Shown piece after piece: positions 50,766-63,400 of a stretch of 64,000 nt of DNA (its first letter is position 1; every line of letters starts with the position of its first letter). The position numbers were made by a program, and so were the translations under genes. The notes under the pieces are model-generated. The model was given only the letters and a program-made list of their open reading frames with translations. It was not told where the DNA came from and ran no database searches. This stretch comes from Nymphaea colorata (taxonomy: Eukaryota > Streptophyta > Magnoliopsida > Nymphaeales > Nymphaeaceae): positions 18,720,848 to 18,784,847 of the forward strand of contig NC_045141.1 of NCBI RefSeq assembly GCF_008831285.2. The letters run 5' to 3'.

Positions 50766-51907
50766 CAACCAACTATGTTACACCCCTTGGGTTGAATCCT
50801 TGTTTTATGGAACCCAGCATGTAAACAAACAATGGATATCTACATTGACTTAAAACGTGGATTCAAATAAATTCAACAGATTTTGATCGATACGTATCAT
50901 GAAAACTATCCTTGTGACCCGATTAAGGGTGTCCGAAGATGGCCTCCCCGTGTTTGAATGAAGGGGAAGGAATAGGGTGAGACAGACGGTCTGCCTCTCA
51001 GGGCCTTGTCCTCTACGATCTAATGTAGATGAATTGGACTGACTGTAACATGCACATGGTGATGTAGGCAGGAGTGGACCCTGGCTGTTGCATTAAAGTC
51101 TCAGGAGAAAATGAACTGGATCTGGGCATGGGCCAACTTCTCAAGCTACTGGTCAAATTTAGGGACCACAAGGCCCTGGTTGGGTTGGGTAAGGTTGAGG
51201 TTGTTAGCCCCCAATGTAATTTACTAACTGGGTGCGGTCAGACTGAGCTAAGGTTAATTTACTGAGTGGGTCCGGTCAGACTGAGCCACGCAGTTGCGCA
51301 TATTTGTCGCAACTATACGAATGCGTCAGCTTCGGCCTGAATCGGTCATTTGGCCAATTCAAGAGCACCACATGTCAGCTTCTAACTGTTTTGGTTGACA
51401 TTTTAAATTTGAATTATATTATAAGAATGATTTTTTTTTTTTTCAAAATTTTTCGACTATTCAGCTGAACAAATGAATCGGCCGATACATAGAATCAACA
51501 GTCAGGCAGATTTCAATTGGCTTATGAATTGATTTTCACAATGTGGGGTTACACTACCACAATTAGATTCCAAAGTTTTTTCCTTCGGCTGCAGCGTGAT
51601 ATGAACAAAACTAACGATATTTTGACTTGTCGAATATGTTTGTAGGTAATCAAGCAGATGCTAATGATGTCCAATTTAAGGGTTTCATCTGGGTTCCGAA
51701 GCAGCCATGAACACTCGAGAAAAGGGAGGAGCTTCGGCCTCGTTGGGTAGAGCCCTCATTTTCCCACGAAAATGAGGACGAGAAGCCCACTTTCGTATGA
51801 AAAAGAGGGCTTTCAAAATCCCTCCCATTTCCGGTGAAACAGAGGTTTTAGCCCTTTCAATTTAGCCGTGAGAGAGAGAAAAAACTACGCTGCCATGGCC
51901 GGGGGTT

Positions 51908-51945
<38 letters not shown>
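51908..51945. repeat. compound (GT)n(GA)n microsatellite
   Basis: About eight GT units followed by about eleven GA units. Confidence 0.95.
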
Positions 51946-51947
<2 letters not shown>

Positions 51948-53280
51948 GTAGTGCAGCAGAAGGAGCTAGGCAGGGGCATGGTGGGACATTCCACCTCGGC
52001 GTCCTTTTGCAGAACTGAGATCTGCGAGAAAGGTCGGACCACCGGTCCACCCACCGTCCGAACCTGAAATCCATGAATTTCACGCCCTTCGAGGATCTGA
52101 AAACCGTAGATTTCATTTTCTCCGGTTGGTAGCACTGCAGGTCTCTCGATAGATCCATCAGATCTGAGATCCACAGCTATCAAAGAGTACCTGAGAATTT
52201 TCAAATAGGTTCTCAATGGAACTAGCCTTTTTTTTAAACTGACTGAATAAAAAAAAAATCAATTAAAATTACATGTTTATAACGATAATGCGGCAGGTCG
52301 AAAGCTGGTTTATAACGGGCAAGGTTGGTGGGTCAACGCCAAAATAATCATGTTTTGTTTTGAGTAGTTTAAACGCATCTGTACCCCCCCTGCTAATCTT
52401 AGTTGATTTTGACAACGGACAATCTTTATCAACTAGATCTTTTAGTTCAGCAAAATATATGTTCTTCATAGTCCATATGAAGCCGACAGATTAGCAAAAA
52501 CATTGCCAGAATATCTTGGACTATTGACTAGCAATTAGTACAACTCCAAATAACCACAACAGGTAGAACAACAATGGCCGTCCACACCTGAGCAGCATGT
52601 CCGGGCTGGTACGAGGGCGTTTTCATTTTCAGTGTTCAGTATTTATTATCCCTCCATTTGTATCTGAGGAGAAACCAGCATCAATGTTTCAGTCAGCAGG
52701 AGTCTCTGACTGCAACTAGACAGCAGAATATGCAAAGTTGGCAACAAAGAAACGCAAAAATTGACTATTCAGCTAACAGCGAGTCAAATGCAGCTAGTTT
52801 ACTTCATTTCGACAGAACAGTTAAGTGGATTAATCCACCAGATAGCAGGTTCATTGCAAGTTTGGAGGAAAGGAAGAGTTGGTGGAGGCAGATAGTGTTG
52901 GTGCAGGAATGCAACCTTGTGAGAGCTACACTCAAACAACTAAGCCCGCAAGCTGCTAGCCAATCCACAGAATGGTATTAATCTATTCCCAGAGCTACAA
53001 ACGTGGTCATCAATCCACATTATAAACCAGCAATTGAGCAACTAAATCCAGTTGGCAGTCTTGCATTGAGAATCTTCATCACAAATAAAACCACAAATGC
53101 AACCTAATAAAAAGTTGACAACAAAAAACAGGGAATTTATAAACCTTCATGGATATATACAGCATAGATAAATATTCACGTGCCATGAGATCAGATAACC
53201 TAAAAACTACTGCATTAAAATACAAAAACATATAAAGAAAGTAATTATGGTCTTACAGCTCGACAATGGGTTGTGAACAG

Positions 53281-53905
53281 TCAAGGAAGAAACTTCTCAA
53301 TGCTTAGAGTAAGAGTGGTCTTTGGAACAGCACCAATAATTGCTTCCTTCTTCTCCCCACCCCTGAAGATCATCACAGTTGGGATGCTACGGATTCCATA
53401 TTGAGTCGCTATTTTTGGACTCTCATCAGTGTTCAGCTTATAGAACTTCAGTTTTCCTGCATACTGCACTGCTAACTCACTTACAACGGGTTCAATCATT
53501 CGGCAGGGTCCACACCAAGGTGCCCAGAACTCCACAAGCACAGGTCCCTCCTCCTCAATGACAAGAGACTGCCAAGTTGATTCATTCACAAGTGGCACTG
53601 GATTCCAAGCATGAGTAAGTTTTTACAAAACAAACAGATGTCATATATAATTTTGTATGAGCTAGCCAATCTAAAACACTCTATACAGTCAACTGTAAAA
53701 AGGCAAGCGCAGAGGAGAAACACCAAAAACATAAATCTTGATGACAAACTTACTAGCCATAGACTTATAACCTGCTTTACTGATACTATCATAAACAACC
53801 AGAACCATACATTTTCTACCGAATAAGGGCCTCACCCCTGTTAGACCACTCCTAGGGTAACCTTGAACTAAATCAGACTAAGATGCCAGCTATTTGTAAT
53901 GTTCA

Positions 53906-53944
<39 letters not shown>

Positions 53945-56900
53945 TGCACAACCTTTTTTTGACAGAGTTGAAAGGAAAACCCAGTATCGAATTCTTGAGG
54001 AAGCAGAACAGCCCTTTGGCTCTCAAGGACAAACAATCTGAGATCATTTTCTTACATAAAATTATAAGCATAAAAACAATGACTTTTGTATTCAGGATGA
54101 AGGAACTACTTTTCATGATCTAAAATCACCATATTTTGATAAGGGTAAAATTTTTCAATTCACATTTCATAAAGTATTAGCAAGTTTTTGTCAGGTCATG
54201 AGATGGCATTTAGCCGAAGGACAAAGACTATGGAACAAGCAAGAGCGCTCTTGAGAACATGGACCAGGCAGGACCTTTTGTCCACGGCCAATATGAAAGA
54301 CTTAGGCCACGTTTGATGGGCAGGAAATATCCTGCAGTGATGGAAATAAAATTCAAATTTTAAAAAACGATTCTTATTGATCAAACATGGGATGAAAAAA
54401 AAGAATGTTGGGGTGATTTATGGAAAGATATTTCCAGAAATTTTGTCCCACCCCAAGGGGTGGGACGAGATTTTCCGAAAAAAAAAGATGACCGTTGGAG
54501 GCTGCATAGAGAGAAAAGGGGCAATATGCGAGGCGACTGGAAGAGCAACCTGTGGGTGCGACAATAACAGCTATCGGCATTGATGGCGAGGAAGATGGTG
54601 GCATGGTGGTGGGTTGTGGTGAAGAGGTGGTCGGGGCCTCGGCGTGGTGAGGAGGTAGTTGGAGGTGAGGAGGACATCAGATTTGGGAGACGGAGGTGGC
54701 AAGGGCATCAGATTTGAGATTCAATGCCTGAAGGCTCTGAACCACCCTCGCTGGCAGCAAAGCCATCGAGCAACCTGTGAAATTGATGAAATCGACGCCA
54801 CCAATCAAAACCCCATGGTCGGTCCAGTGGCCAGTGCTGGTCAATGGCACCCACTATAATGTGTTCAAGGGGAGCACAATAAACCTAACCCTAACTCTAG
54901 CTCAGTAGACTGCACCATCTTCTTCTTCTACCTTTCTTGCCTTTACCTTCCATCCCATGCTATGAAGCTAAGAAGAATGTTTCTAGGAAACATCTTCCAA
55001 TCCTATCACACATTCAGCAAAAATGGAATGGAAAGGAAATTTCCCATTCCATTTTTTTTGGAAACTTATTTCCAGGATCTTATTTCTCATTCCATATTGC
55101 TAATCCATCAAACAGGCCCTTACTGTAAGAGAAGCCCTACAGTACATCATCAGATAGCATGAAAAAATATATGAGGAATTGACAAGCTCATTCTGCATTC
55201 GGAGATAATACAAGCTACTAGTCACAAGATAGAGAGGAAGCTATGCAGTTGTTTGGCTGCGTGAAGCTTATCATCAAGACAGTACATGCATACCATGATA
55301 ACTAACAGAAATGTACAAACTCAAAATAAATAAGCAAGAACCAAAAGACCTGGAAGTAAGTTTTCATGGACCAAGATTAGAAATTAAATTAAGTTCATTG
55401 ACCAAGATTAGAAATTAAATTAAGTGCTATTGCTCCTTTTTAAGGGAAAAAGGGCACATTTGCTTGTATAGGAACAACATTTCTCATATTCTGGCTCATA
55501 AAAGCAGAATGTGGGCCTTGCCATTCTTTCAGGCAAAAGTTCTGCAAAACTTAACAACAAATAGCACATTAGTTCCACTTTAGGCAGACATTATATTGAC
55601 AAAACCATCACTTCATAAATTGTGAATTGAATGTAAGCAGCACCACTGAACTGAAAACCATCCCCTTTCAAAGTTATCATCATATATATTTTTCAGTTTC
55701 AAAAACTGAAGATTACACTAAGATTCTGAGACTTTTACCCACCTCTGAGCATCTTTAGCATCAACTTTCAGTACATAATACAACCAAAGAAAATGAAGCT
55801 AAGAATCTCATTCAACCAAAACAGACAAGTATTTGAAAAGCAAAACCTGTATTACACATCTTGGGTTTCATTCTAAGCATGGGTAGTAATCAACAACAGG
55901 CAACAAGACTCAAGTGTGTTACTCCCTCTAATCAACACGCTCGCATCTAGACACCTCACAAAAAGAGAGAGAGAGAGAGAGAGATTTCTAAAACAAATCA
56001 GCGATTTGAGGGTATCCTTATTTATGCAATGCAGAAGTTGCATACTTAGACAGCTTCTTGGATCAAACAGAAGAAATTAACCTCAATTGAACAGAAATAC
56101 TAAAAGGAAGTTCATACAACTAGGACATCTTTTATACTAATTAAATACAAGATCCATAATACACAGAGAAAGTGTCGATAATAAGAGAAGCAGAAATTCA
56201 CATCACCACTGGTGATGGTTACAAGTTATGCCAACCAATCTAGAGATGCTACACCATTATGTGTTGCCACCAGCCGGACGACCCCAATAAGTATTAACTA
56301 TTAAACTAGACTTTCACCTGCTTGCTTTACAGTTCAAATGCATGAACATTTAACCACCTTACTGCATATTGAACCCTTTTTTGCATTTTTTTCAGATTTA
56401 TCAAGCTCATTCACATGAGGTGAGTAATTCATTCATGGAATACTTCTTGTTCTTGTATATTGCTCTCCTATTGTTGAAGACATAAGCAATACAGCTATTC
56501 ATATTCTCCCTTTTTAAGTTTGTAACGTATTGAAGAAAAGAGAAAGACAGAACGGAAAAGCAAAATCCACATTTTTGAAACAAAGATAACCTCAGCAAAA
56601 CTCAATTAAATACTAAAAAATAAGAATTGCTGAAAGGCTGCAATAAATATCAAGCCCAGATGGTACAGCTTAAGAGTCATGTTTTGCTCCAGCATGCAAC
56701 CATTGTTATTGCTAGACTTTTGCATTCAGCATTGAACGAATCAACAAAATTGAGAGGAGAAATAAGAAGAATGCAGAAGAAAACAGAACTGCCTACCGAT
56801 TTTGGTCCAATGAGGATGGAAGAATGCATGTTACAGAACAAGACTACATTCTAAGATTGGTATTACTTAAAAAGCTTATTGTAAGAAAGTTGAAGGCTGA

Positions 56901-59900
56901 ACACTCTTTGGACAAAAAATTAAATTCAGCAAACTAAATTTTCCCACTGAAATTCAGGAGGCATGTATGCAGTGCATGATAACAATCCATGTAGATATGC
57001 TAGTGCACTTTTTCATTATCTATGATACTAGCAGTTATAATTGTAGCTAGCAGCCATAATGAAACTATACATTTTCAATATACATGGTAGGTAGCAGTCA
57101 CAATGCAGCTGCCTGCTTCCATCCAGGAGATTTGTCCTTATTCACTACCCCAAGGTTTTCCTCATATATATCTAGGAAAATTTCCAAACATACACCAAAC
57201 TTTCAGCCTAAATTATTTGAAGCTAAAAAGTTTAGAAGTTTCTTACCTAGTTTTCAACTAGAGTTTCTGGATAAAGCAAATACACAAAGGTTAAATACCA
57301 TCAAGTTTTTCTGTAACAAATACTCTCGCTCTCTCACTTATACACACACACTCTCTCTTTATCTTCTGCCAGAACCCTAGAAGGTTTTTGTTTTCTTTTC
57401 TACAACTTCATTGAACGGGGAAATCCTGGATGGGATATAAACTGAATTTGGAATGCCTTCAAGGGGGTAGATTGGATAAATTCAACCCATTCACATCATA
57501 CAAAACCAAAGCAAAAGGGCTTTTACCTAGATCCTTTTTTGAGTCTAATCTTTTAAGTATTACTATCATACAAGCCTTACCAAAAGGGACCAGGTGGTGC
57601 AATATCCAATTTGAATTTGTTTCTAGCTGGGTTTGGTTAAAACGAACTGAAACAATGATTGATAGGATGCAGATTACTTTAGGTTTCCAAACGAATGTGG
57701 TTGCTGCCATTCTCTATCAGATACCTAAACCTGATTACATTGATAATATGTGAATTTAACAATTTCTTCATTTGGATCCAAAAATGATGCTAAACTAAAG
57801 CAAGCGAATTTCCAATTGGTTGGATTGGAAAATCCCACATAAAATTTGAAACCAAACAGTTAGAAAACAGCATGTGATTTAGACATCAGACTACGTTGGG
57901 AACTAGTAAACATTATCACCCTTGGTCCAACAGTAAGTTAGGTTAGTGCTACACTGCTAACCCATGGACAACGTGCTCAGTTGTGACTAGCTCATTAATT
58001 GTAAAAAAAAAAAAGGCCTATCCAGAAGAAATTGAAAGGTTCCAGTCTTCCAGACCTTCAGCATGCAACTGGACTAGATTAAAATGTCTGATGGGGTTTC
58101 AAATATTTTTCTTGATACATTGTTCACAACAGTTTTTGTTCAAAACCAGAGGAGACAAGCCATGTTAAATACAAAAAGATCAAAGGACTATTTTTCTGGC
58201 ACAGTCTCACATACTCATGATATTTTTGTTCTAAAATCCTTTTGACATTTAAACAACTCTAAAATGTCAATTCTTTCAAATCCACAATTTTTTTGGTGTA
58301 TTTTCACAAGAAATTCATGACACTGTTTATTATTCTTTTCTCTTCAAAACAACTAGGGAAGGGCCATTCTCCTTACCAAGATAAATGGTATGACTTCCCG
58401 CTAGGAAGTATACCTACTTTCAGCCTTGCATGAACAACCAGAGTTCTGAACTTGGGATGGCCCACAAACATGGCAACATAGAGAGAGAGGTCATCCCCAC
58501 CAGATGAATGACATGTTTATTAGAAGAATAATACCTTCCTGTGGTTTGTACTTTGGAGTATATCTTTTTCTTCTCATAATTTTCTTCTTAGTGTGACCAA
58601 TAATTGGGACATGATTAAACCATATTGCCCTGTGATATCAGCAAATATTGCTGTCCCGTACCCCTTTAGACACTTTCAACACTTTCAAATATCTCATCTT
58701 CACATGAGCCATTATCAATAATGATAAAATCAGGAAAATAAAATAAAATATAAGCCCAACATAATACACTCTTTGACATTTTCCTATTACACAAATGTAG
58801 GAAGCCAAAGGGTGAAAAGAGAAAGGAAAAAGAAAAGCTTAAATGATACGTCCAAGACATTGGCAAGCCAATAGTCTCTCTGTCTCTGTCTCTCCAACTT
58901 TCTCTCTCTCTCTCTATACATATATATACATACGTACACGTTCATGAAATATAAATCTGCTATCCCATACATACATGCGGCTGTTTCAAAAATGTATGCC
59001 TGCTCACTCTCTATATACATCCATTATATATATATATATATAGTTTTGCATTTTCATGAAATGTAAGCCAGAACCTAAGATATCATTATTGTGAGTGGTA
59101 CATTTGGACCAATTAAATTTACATGCCCATGCTCCTCTTGACAAGCAATTTACTTATTTAGGGGGAGTAGACAGAAAAAGCTGGCCTTTGATATAAATGC
59201 CTTTTCCTCTTCTGACAAAATTTAAATCTATTGCTTAACCTCACGAAGTTAGGATATCAAATGAATCAATGAAGGCTACTTTTCCTTGCTATTTAGGTTC
59301 CCCCCAAAGCCTGTGGAAAAGTGATAACTTGGTGAGGAACTGACTTCCCACTAATTGCCTTTCTTTCATAGAATAGGAGGGGTTTGTCATCGGAAAAACT
59401 ACTTTGTTGCTAACAAAGCCCAAACAAGAAGAAGGATCTCACTCTGCTGAAAGGAAAGTGTAGGATTTGACAGGTAATCAACCTCAAAAATAAGGCTGAC
59501 TCTCCACGGTACTCTATAATAAGGAGTTTAGGTAAGATATTCCCGAGGACTGGATGGGAGAATTGGAACCTTCTTATTTCATTTTTCTTGTTTCTCATCC
59601 ATATGGGAAGCCTTATTGCGGACCAGTCAGGCCTTTTTCCTGGAGACTCTTACCACCCCATATAAAAAGGATTTTCCTTGGAGAATCCAATAACATCTAG
59701 ATTCTTATAGAGGCACGAAAAAAATCGCATATTCCAATTACTGTGCATATTTCAAAATCACACGTTCCTCGGAACAGTTTACATTGCATGCGTACTTTCC
59801 AGAAACTTAAATGTATTTTAATAAAGCAGAAGAACCAGACCTCGTCAAAACATGGGAGAAATTTATTTCGTGGAGGCTAAGAGGCTTTCTTTTTCTTTAA

Positions 59901-60453
59901 GAAAATGACCAACATTGTATTTATGAAACCCAAACTATTCACTAACAACCTCACCGCAACTAAAATAACCAAGAGCCAATGGTAAACAATCTTCCGCTTA
60001 CCAGAAGAAACCATCAACTTAATTGTACGCATCAAATATCTGCTTGTCAAAGTTCTTTACCAATAGCATCCTTGAATCCGCGAAGATAAAGACTAAATGA
60101 AATTTTAAAAAAAGGAAAACGTAAATCATATAAAGGTTAATCCATAGCACAAATTATGTATCCACTAGGAAACAACTGTGTGTGCAAGCGTGGCTGCGAA
60201 GGAGAGAGAAAGAGAGTGCCTAACCCTAACCTTTGATTGCTGTATCCGGCACCTCGCAGACAACGGCTCCGCTTCTCTTCCGCCTTCCAAGGGGCACCTC
60301 CGTGCAAACCCTAACCGGACGAGACACGAGCCGCAGCCCCCTTGTCGCCGGTAGGGATATCGCTTTCCGGAAAGGAGTTCTCGACGGAGAGCTCAGTACA
60401 GCCGCCGAGGCCGAGGGGCGATGGACCGGAAACACCTCCAGAAGAGCAGCCAT
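53281..60453 (-). CDS. thioredoxin m, plastid-targeted (m4-like)
   Basis: Two exons on the minus strand, 60453-60231 and 53597-53281, joined in phase 1 (AAAG|TG gives Lys-Val); 179 residues. Residues 1 to about 65 are a basic, Ser/Ala/Arg-rich chloroplast transit peptide ending near [13 protein letters not shown]. The thioredoxin fold follows with the catalytic WCGPC at 102-106 ([16 protein letters not shown]), [19 protein letters not shown] with the cis-proline, and the C-terminal helix. The pattern is closest to thioredoxin m4. Known of the family: reduced by ferredoxin-thioredoxin reductase in the stroma, activates Calvin-cycle and other target enzymes and regulates cyclic electron flow. 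The whole mature domain lies in exon 2 and is intact. The single intron of 6.6 kb is unusually long. A weak TATA-like AGTATAGTAG lies about 75 bp before the ATG. Confidence 0.93.
53908..53943. repeat. compound (CT)n(CA)n microsatellite
   Basis: About nine CT units followed by about nine CA units, 310 bp inside the 3' end of the thioredoxin m intron. Confidence 0.95.
54305..55119. mobile_element. PIF/Harbinger-like non-autonomous element
   Basis: The left terminus GGCCACGTTTGATGG and the reverse complement of the right terminus GGGCCTGTTTGATGG match at twelve of fifteen positions. Both ends are flanked by TTA (54302-54304 and 55120-55122), the target triplet of PIF/Harbinger transposons. Subterminal 'caggaaatat' and 'ggaaacttatttccagg' words also recur in inverted form. 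The 815-bp interior has G-rich GGTGG stretches but no transposase. It sits in the thioredoxin m intron. Confidence 0.7.
55363..55425. repeat. 31-bp tandem duplication
   Basis: Two adjacent copies of TTCATKGACCAAGATTAGAA and the AT-rich bases after it, in the thioredoxin m intron. Confidence 0.85.
60220..60231 (-). promoter_or_regulatory. double telo-box-like motif at thioredoxin m splice donor
   Basis: CTAACCCTAACC on the plus strand (GGTTAGGGTTAG in the transcript) overlaps the 5' splice site of the thioredoxin m intron and is followed by a CU-rich stretch. Telo-boxes (AAACCCTA) are known regulatory elements near starts of many plant genes; a role here is inferred only. Confidence 0.3.
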
Positions 60454-63400
60454 TTCCAGCGGCGATAGAAAGACAATGGGGGGTCTCTCCCTCCTACCTC
60501 CTCCTCCTCCTCCTCCTCCTTACTCCTACTATACTGTCCCTTTGCCTTACTCGCGCGGCGGTTTGGGGAAGAAGCAGCGCGCTAGCGAAGCAGAGAGGGA
60601 AGTGGCAACACCGCAGCACTTCACAAGCACCACAAACGCGCTGTGCGGGTGGCTTGCGTGGGTCCCGCCAACTCAAGATCTCCCCATCCATGCCTGCCGA
60701 CTCCACTCTATTTTAAAGGACCATTTTCATTTTGGGTCCTCAATTTTTCACCATAATTCAGGGCAAGCCACCTTCACCTTTCTCATTTTCCTTATACATC
60801 ATACGTTGTGAAAACCTTTCTGGATCTGAGATCCGTGGTGGTACGAATCCTTAGAATCTTAGATTCATAAATTTCAGATTTTTTTTTAATCTGACTTTAA
60901 AATTATGGTTTTTAATATGCAGCATGCATGTTACTGATATCTTCATTTTAAACCTTTCAAAACACACCTTTTAAATCAACAGCAATCTATGAATTTGCCG
61001 TTGTCTTTTATATTAACATTTCAATAATAAAAAAATCCGCACATTTCATAAAAGTAACTTAGAATCAAAACATGTTTTATAACAAAATAAATTTCATAAA
61101 GATGTTTATATTTTATTTAAAATAAATTTTAATGAAAAATTAAAGGGCTATATATATAAACTCTAATTATGTAGAGCCACCTAACCATTTAATTAAGGCA
61201 GCTCATTTAGAAACTAAGAATAGATGACGAAAATATTCATCAACTTTTTCTTTTTATTTTTTTCTTAATCGTCCATTATAATGGATCAATGACTCTGAAC
61301 TCTGAAAAGCTAGAGTCACCATTCAATTTTCACACACACATATATATATATATATATAACTCTAAATGACAAATGGTTATAAGCCTTCTTGTTCTTAAGG
61401 TGAACCAAAAAGTACGTTAAACAACTAATTCAATAGTTAGTATATAAAAAATAACTTTTATTTCATTTTTTCCCTTTATTTGGTAATTTTCATATTCATT
61501 GTAAGTTTACACTACGTTTAACTCTACCCAGTCACAATGATATATGTTTAATTGTATACATTTAAACTAGCTATCCTGTCCATTAATACTTATATAATTA
61601 AGGCGAGGTATAAGTTTGCTTCATTAATGCTACAAACTGTCTAAAATAACAGCGAACCAAATTAAATTAGCCCGAATGTACGATGTGGCGCATACTAACC
61701 CACCCCGGGCCCGTAGGCAGCTTCATTTAGTGCCCAATAAAGAACAATAATTGGGTACATAAATGCAATGAGTATGCATCCTTGGGGAAAATGTATTGAC
61801 TGAAGACAACTAGTAGTTTTATACACGACCATACAACCTTTTAACTTTTATTAAAATCTTTAATATAAGCTTATTATCAAGTTCAATCAATTGCATTGAT
61901 AAAAACTTGGCTGATGTGAGCCATTGTTGTACCAGTCCACATAAATAAATTGTCTTAATATATAAGTGCCATTTAAATGTAAAACTTAGGACGTGTTTGA
62001 ATGACATCATCGTAGGAAACTTTTTTGAAAAAATCGGTTTTGCAAAAAAAAAAAAGGAGGTTTTATTCATTTTTCAAAAATTGGTTTGTGTGTTTGGATG
62101 ATACAAGCAAAACTCATTTTTTTTGTAAATAACTTGGGAGGACTAAGTTAATCAACTTATTGAAAAACAGGATATGATTTTTTTAGAAAATCTGGTTTTG
62201 GTGTTGTTTGGATGCAAAATGTCGCTTCACATCCAAAAAGCTCTTTTGGAGTGTCATCCATTGATTATTGTCTTGTAGTAGGTTTAAATCGGGTTTGGAG
62301 AAGACTCACTTGTAATCTTTTGACCTATCATTAAGTCGGGATGACTGTCTGGTGGGAACCAAAATTTTGTATTAACATTTAAACTCTATCGGCAACAACT
62401 TCCTCTTATATCTTGGAGAGGGATCGGCGTCGGCATCGTGAGTATTCTTTGGCCGCAACGGGTCCGATCCTACCAGTTGGTCCAGATTTGAAAAGAGAAG
62501 GACTTAGCGACAAGAATACTTTGAGTTTGATTGCGTTTTTGAAACCAAGCCTAATGCGGAAGTGCGGGGTGCTTGGAAGAATATCATTTTGGAGTTTGAG
62601 AGGCAGTTCACAGATTTTGGAGTATTATTTGTCTATTCTTCATGAGGGGCTTCTTTTTTTCTTCTCTTATTGATAGTTTTTTCTATACATATTTTTTTTC
62701 AAATTTTTAATAAAAATTAGAGGCCTAACCTTATGGTAAAATGGTCTTGAGATTTACTTGATAAACTTAAGGGTTGAACACTCACACTCTGTAAATCTGT
62801 CCTCAAAGAATGGGGCGGATTTATAAACACCAAGTTTTAGTTTTTCGTAAATTTGATTTGATATTTGCAATAGATTCACGAAACAGTCACAAAGTATTCT
62901 AGCTGACAATTAACCCCTTCAAAAAATAATATGCAAAGTAGAAGAGCATCCGATCTCCACTTAAAAAAATTAAATGGAACATGTATTTTGTTTTTATTGA
63001 TATGTGAGTTGATATGGGCTGTATTAGCCACTGTTTTAAGAGCTCCCCATATATGGATTCTCATTTAGAAAACTGGCGATTATTATCAATAGTGTTTTTA
63101 ACACAAAAAATGCCGTTTCTTTAGAAAAGCGCGTATTATATGCCAAAAACACCTTTGCCGTATAAAACGGGAATAAAACACGTTTTTTTAAAAAACATGT
63201 ATAATACCCGTATTATATGTTTTTTTCATTTTTTACAGTTTTTTGCCTTTTTTATTAATTTTCCTTTTTTTATAATTTTTAAGATATATTAAATGTTTAA
63301 AATTTTTAAAAAATTTACCAAACTTTTCTCGTTTTATTCTCGAGATATAGAACTTTGCCGTATTATACTTATATTTTTCTTCGCCGTTTAATACTCGTAT

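Larger units (their letters stand above)
45660..53280. other. intergenic region between RMA-type ligase and thioredoxin m
   Basis: 45.7-47.4 kb is AT-rich with scattered 'tgtggatttaagatt' words. 47.5-48.6 kb holds a minisatellite and an AGCTCGA element. 48.6-49.5 kb shows nothing recognisable. 49.5-49.8 kb holds a MITE-like element and 50.4-50.8 kb another AGCTCGA copy. 51.9-52.2 kb contains a GT/GA microsatellite and three 'ggatttcagatcc'-like words. The last few hundred bases are probably the 3' UTR of thioredoxin m. Confidence 0.55.
53598..60230 (-). other. 6.6 kb intron of thioredoxin m
   Basis: Donor AAAG|GTTAGG and acceptor GGAATCCAG|TG. It holds CT/CA tracts at about 53908-53943, a PIF/Harbinger-like element (54305-55119), a 31-bp duplication near 55363-55425, GA tracts near 55967-55984, CT tracts near 58876-58916 and AT tracts near 59024-59042. 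About 57430-57850 is a segment with 'ggttggattggaaaatcc' wording that may be an old transposon remnant. No exon is seen. Confidence 0.8.

Noticed and set aside
51857..52216. 119-residue minus-strand frame with repeated 'GFQ' phrases
   Set aside because: The repeats derive from 'ggatttcagatcc' words and the tail from a GT/GA microsatellite.
52658..52981. 107-residue plus-strand frame (QQ- and SWW-containing)
   Set aside because: No known domain, no splice-linked partner, and position in the 3' region of thioredoxin m; treated as chance.
57430..57753. 107-residue frame inside the thioredoxin m intron
   Set aside because: No recognisable domain; possible transposon debris but unsupported.
60233..60811. 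192-residue plus-strand frame
   Set aside because: Antisense to thioredoxin m exon 1 and promoter; no family features.
62413..62673. 86-residue plus-strand frame
   Set aside because: No recognised family and no splice context.
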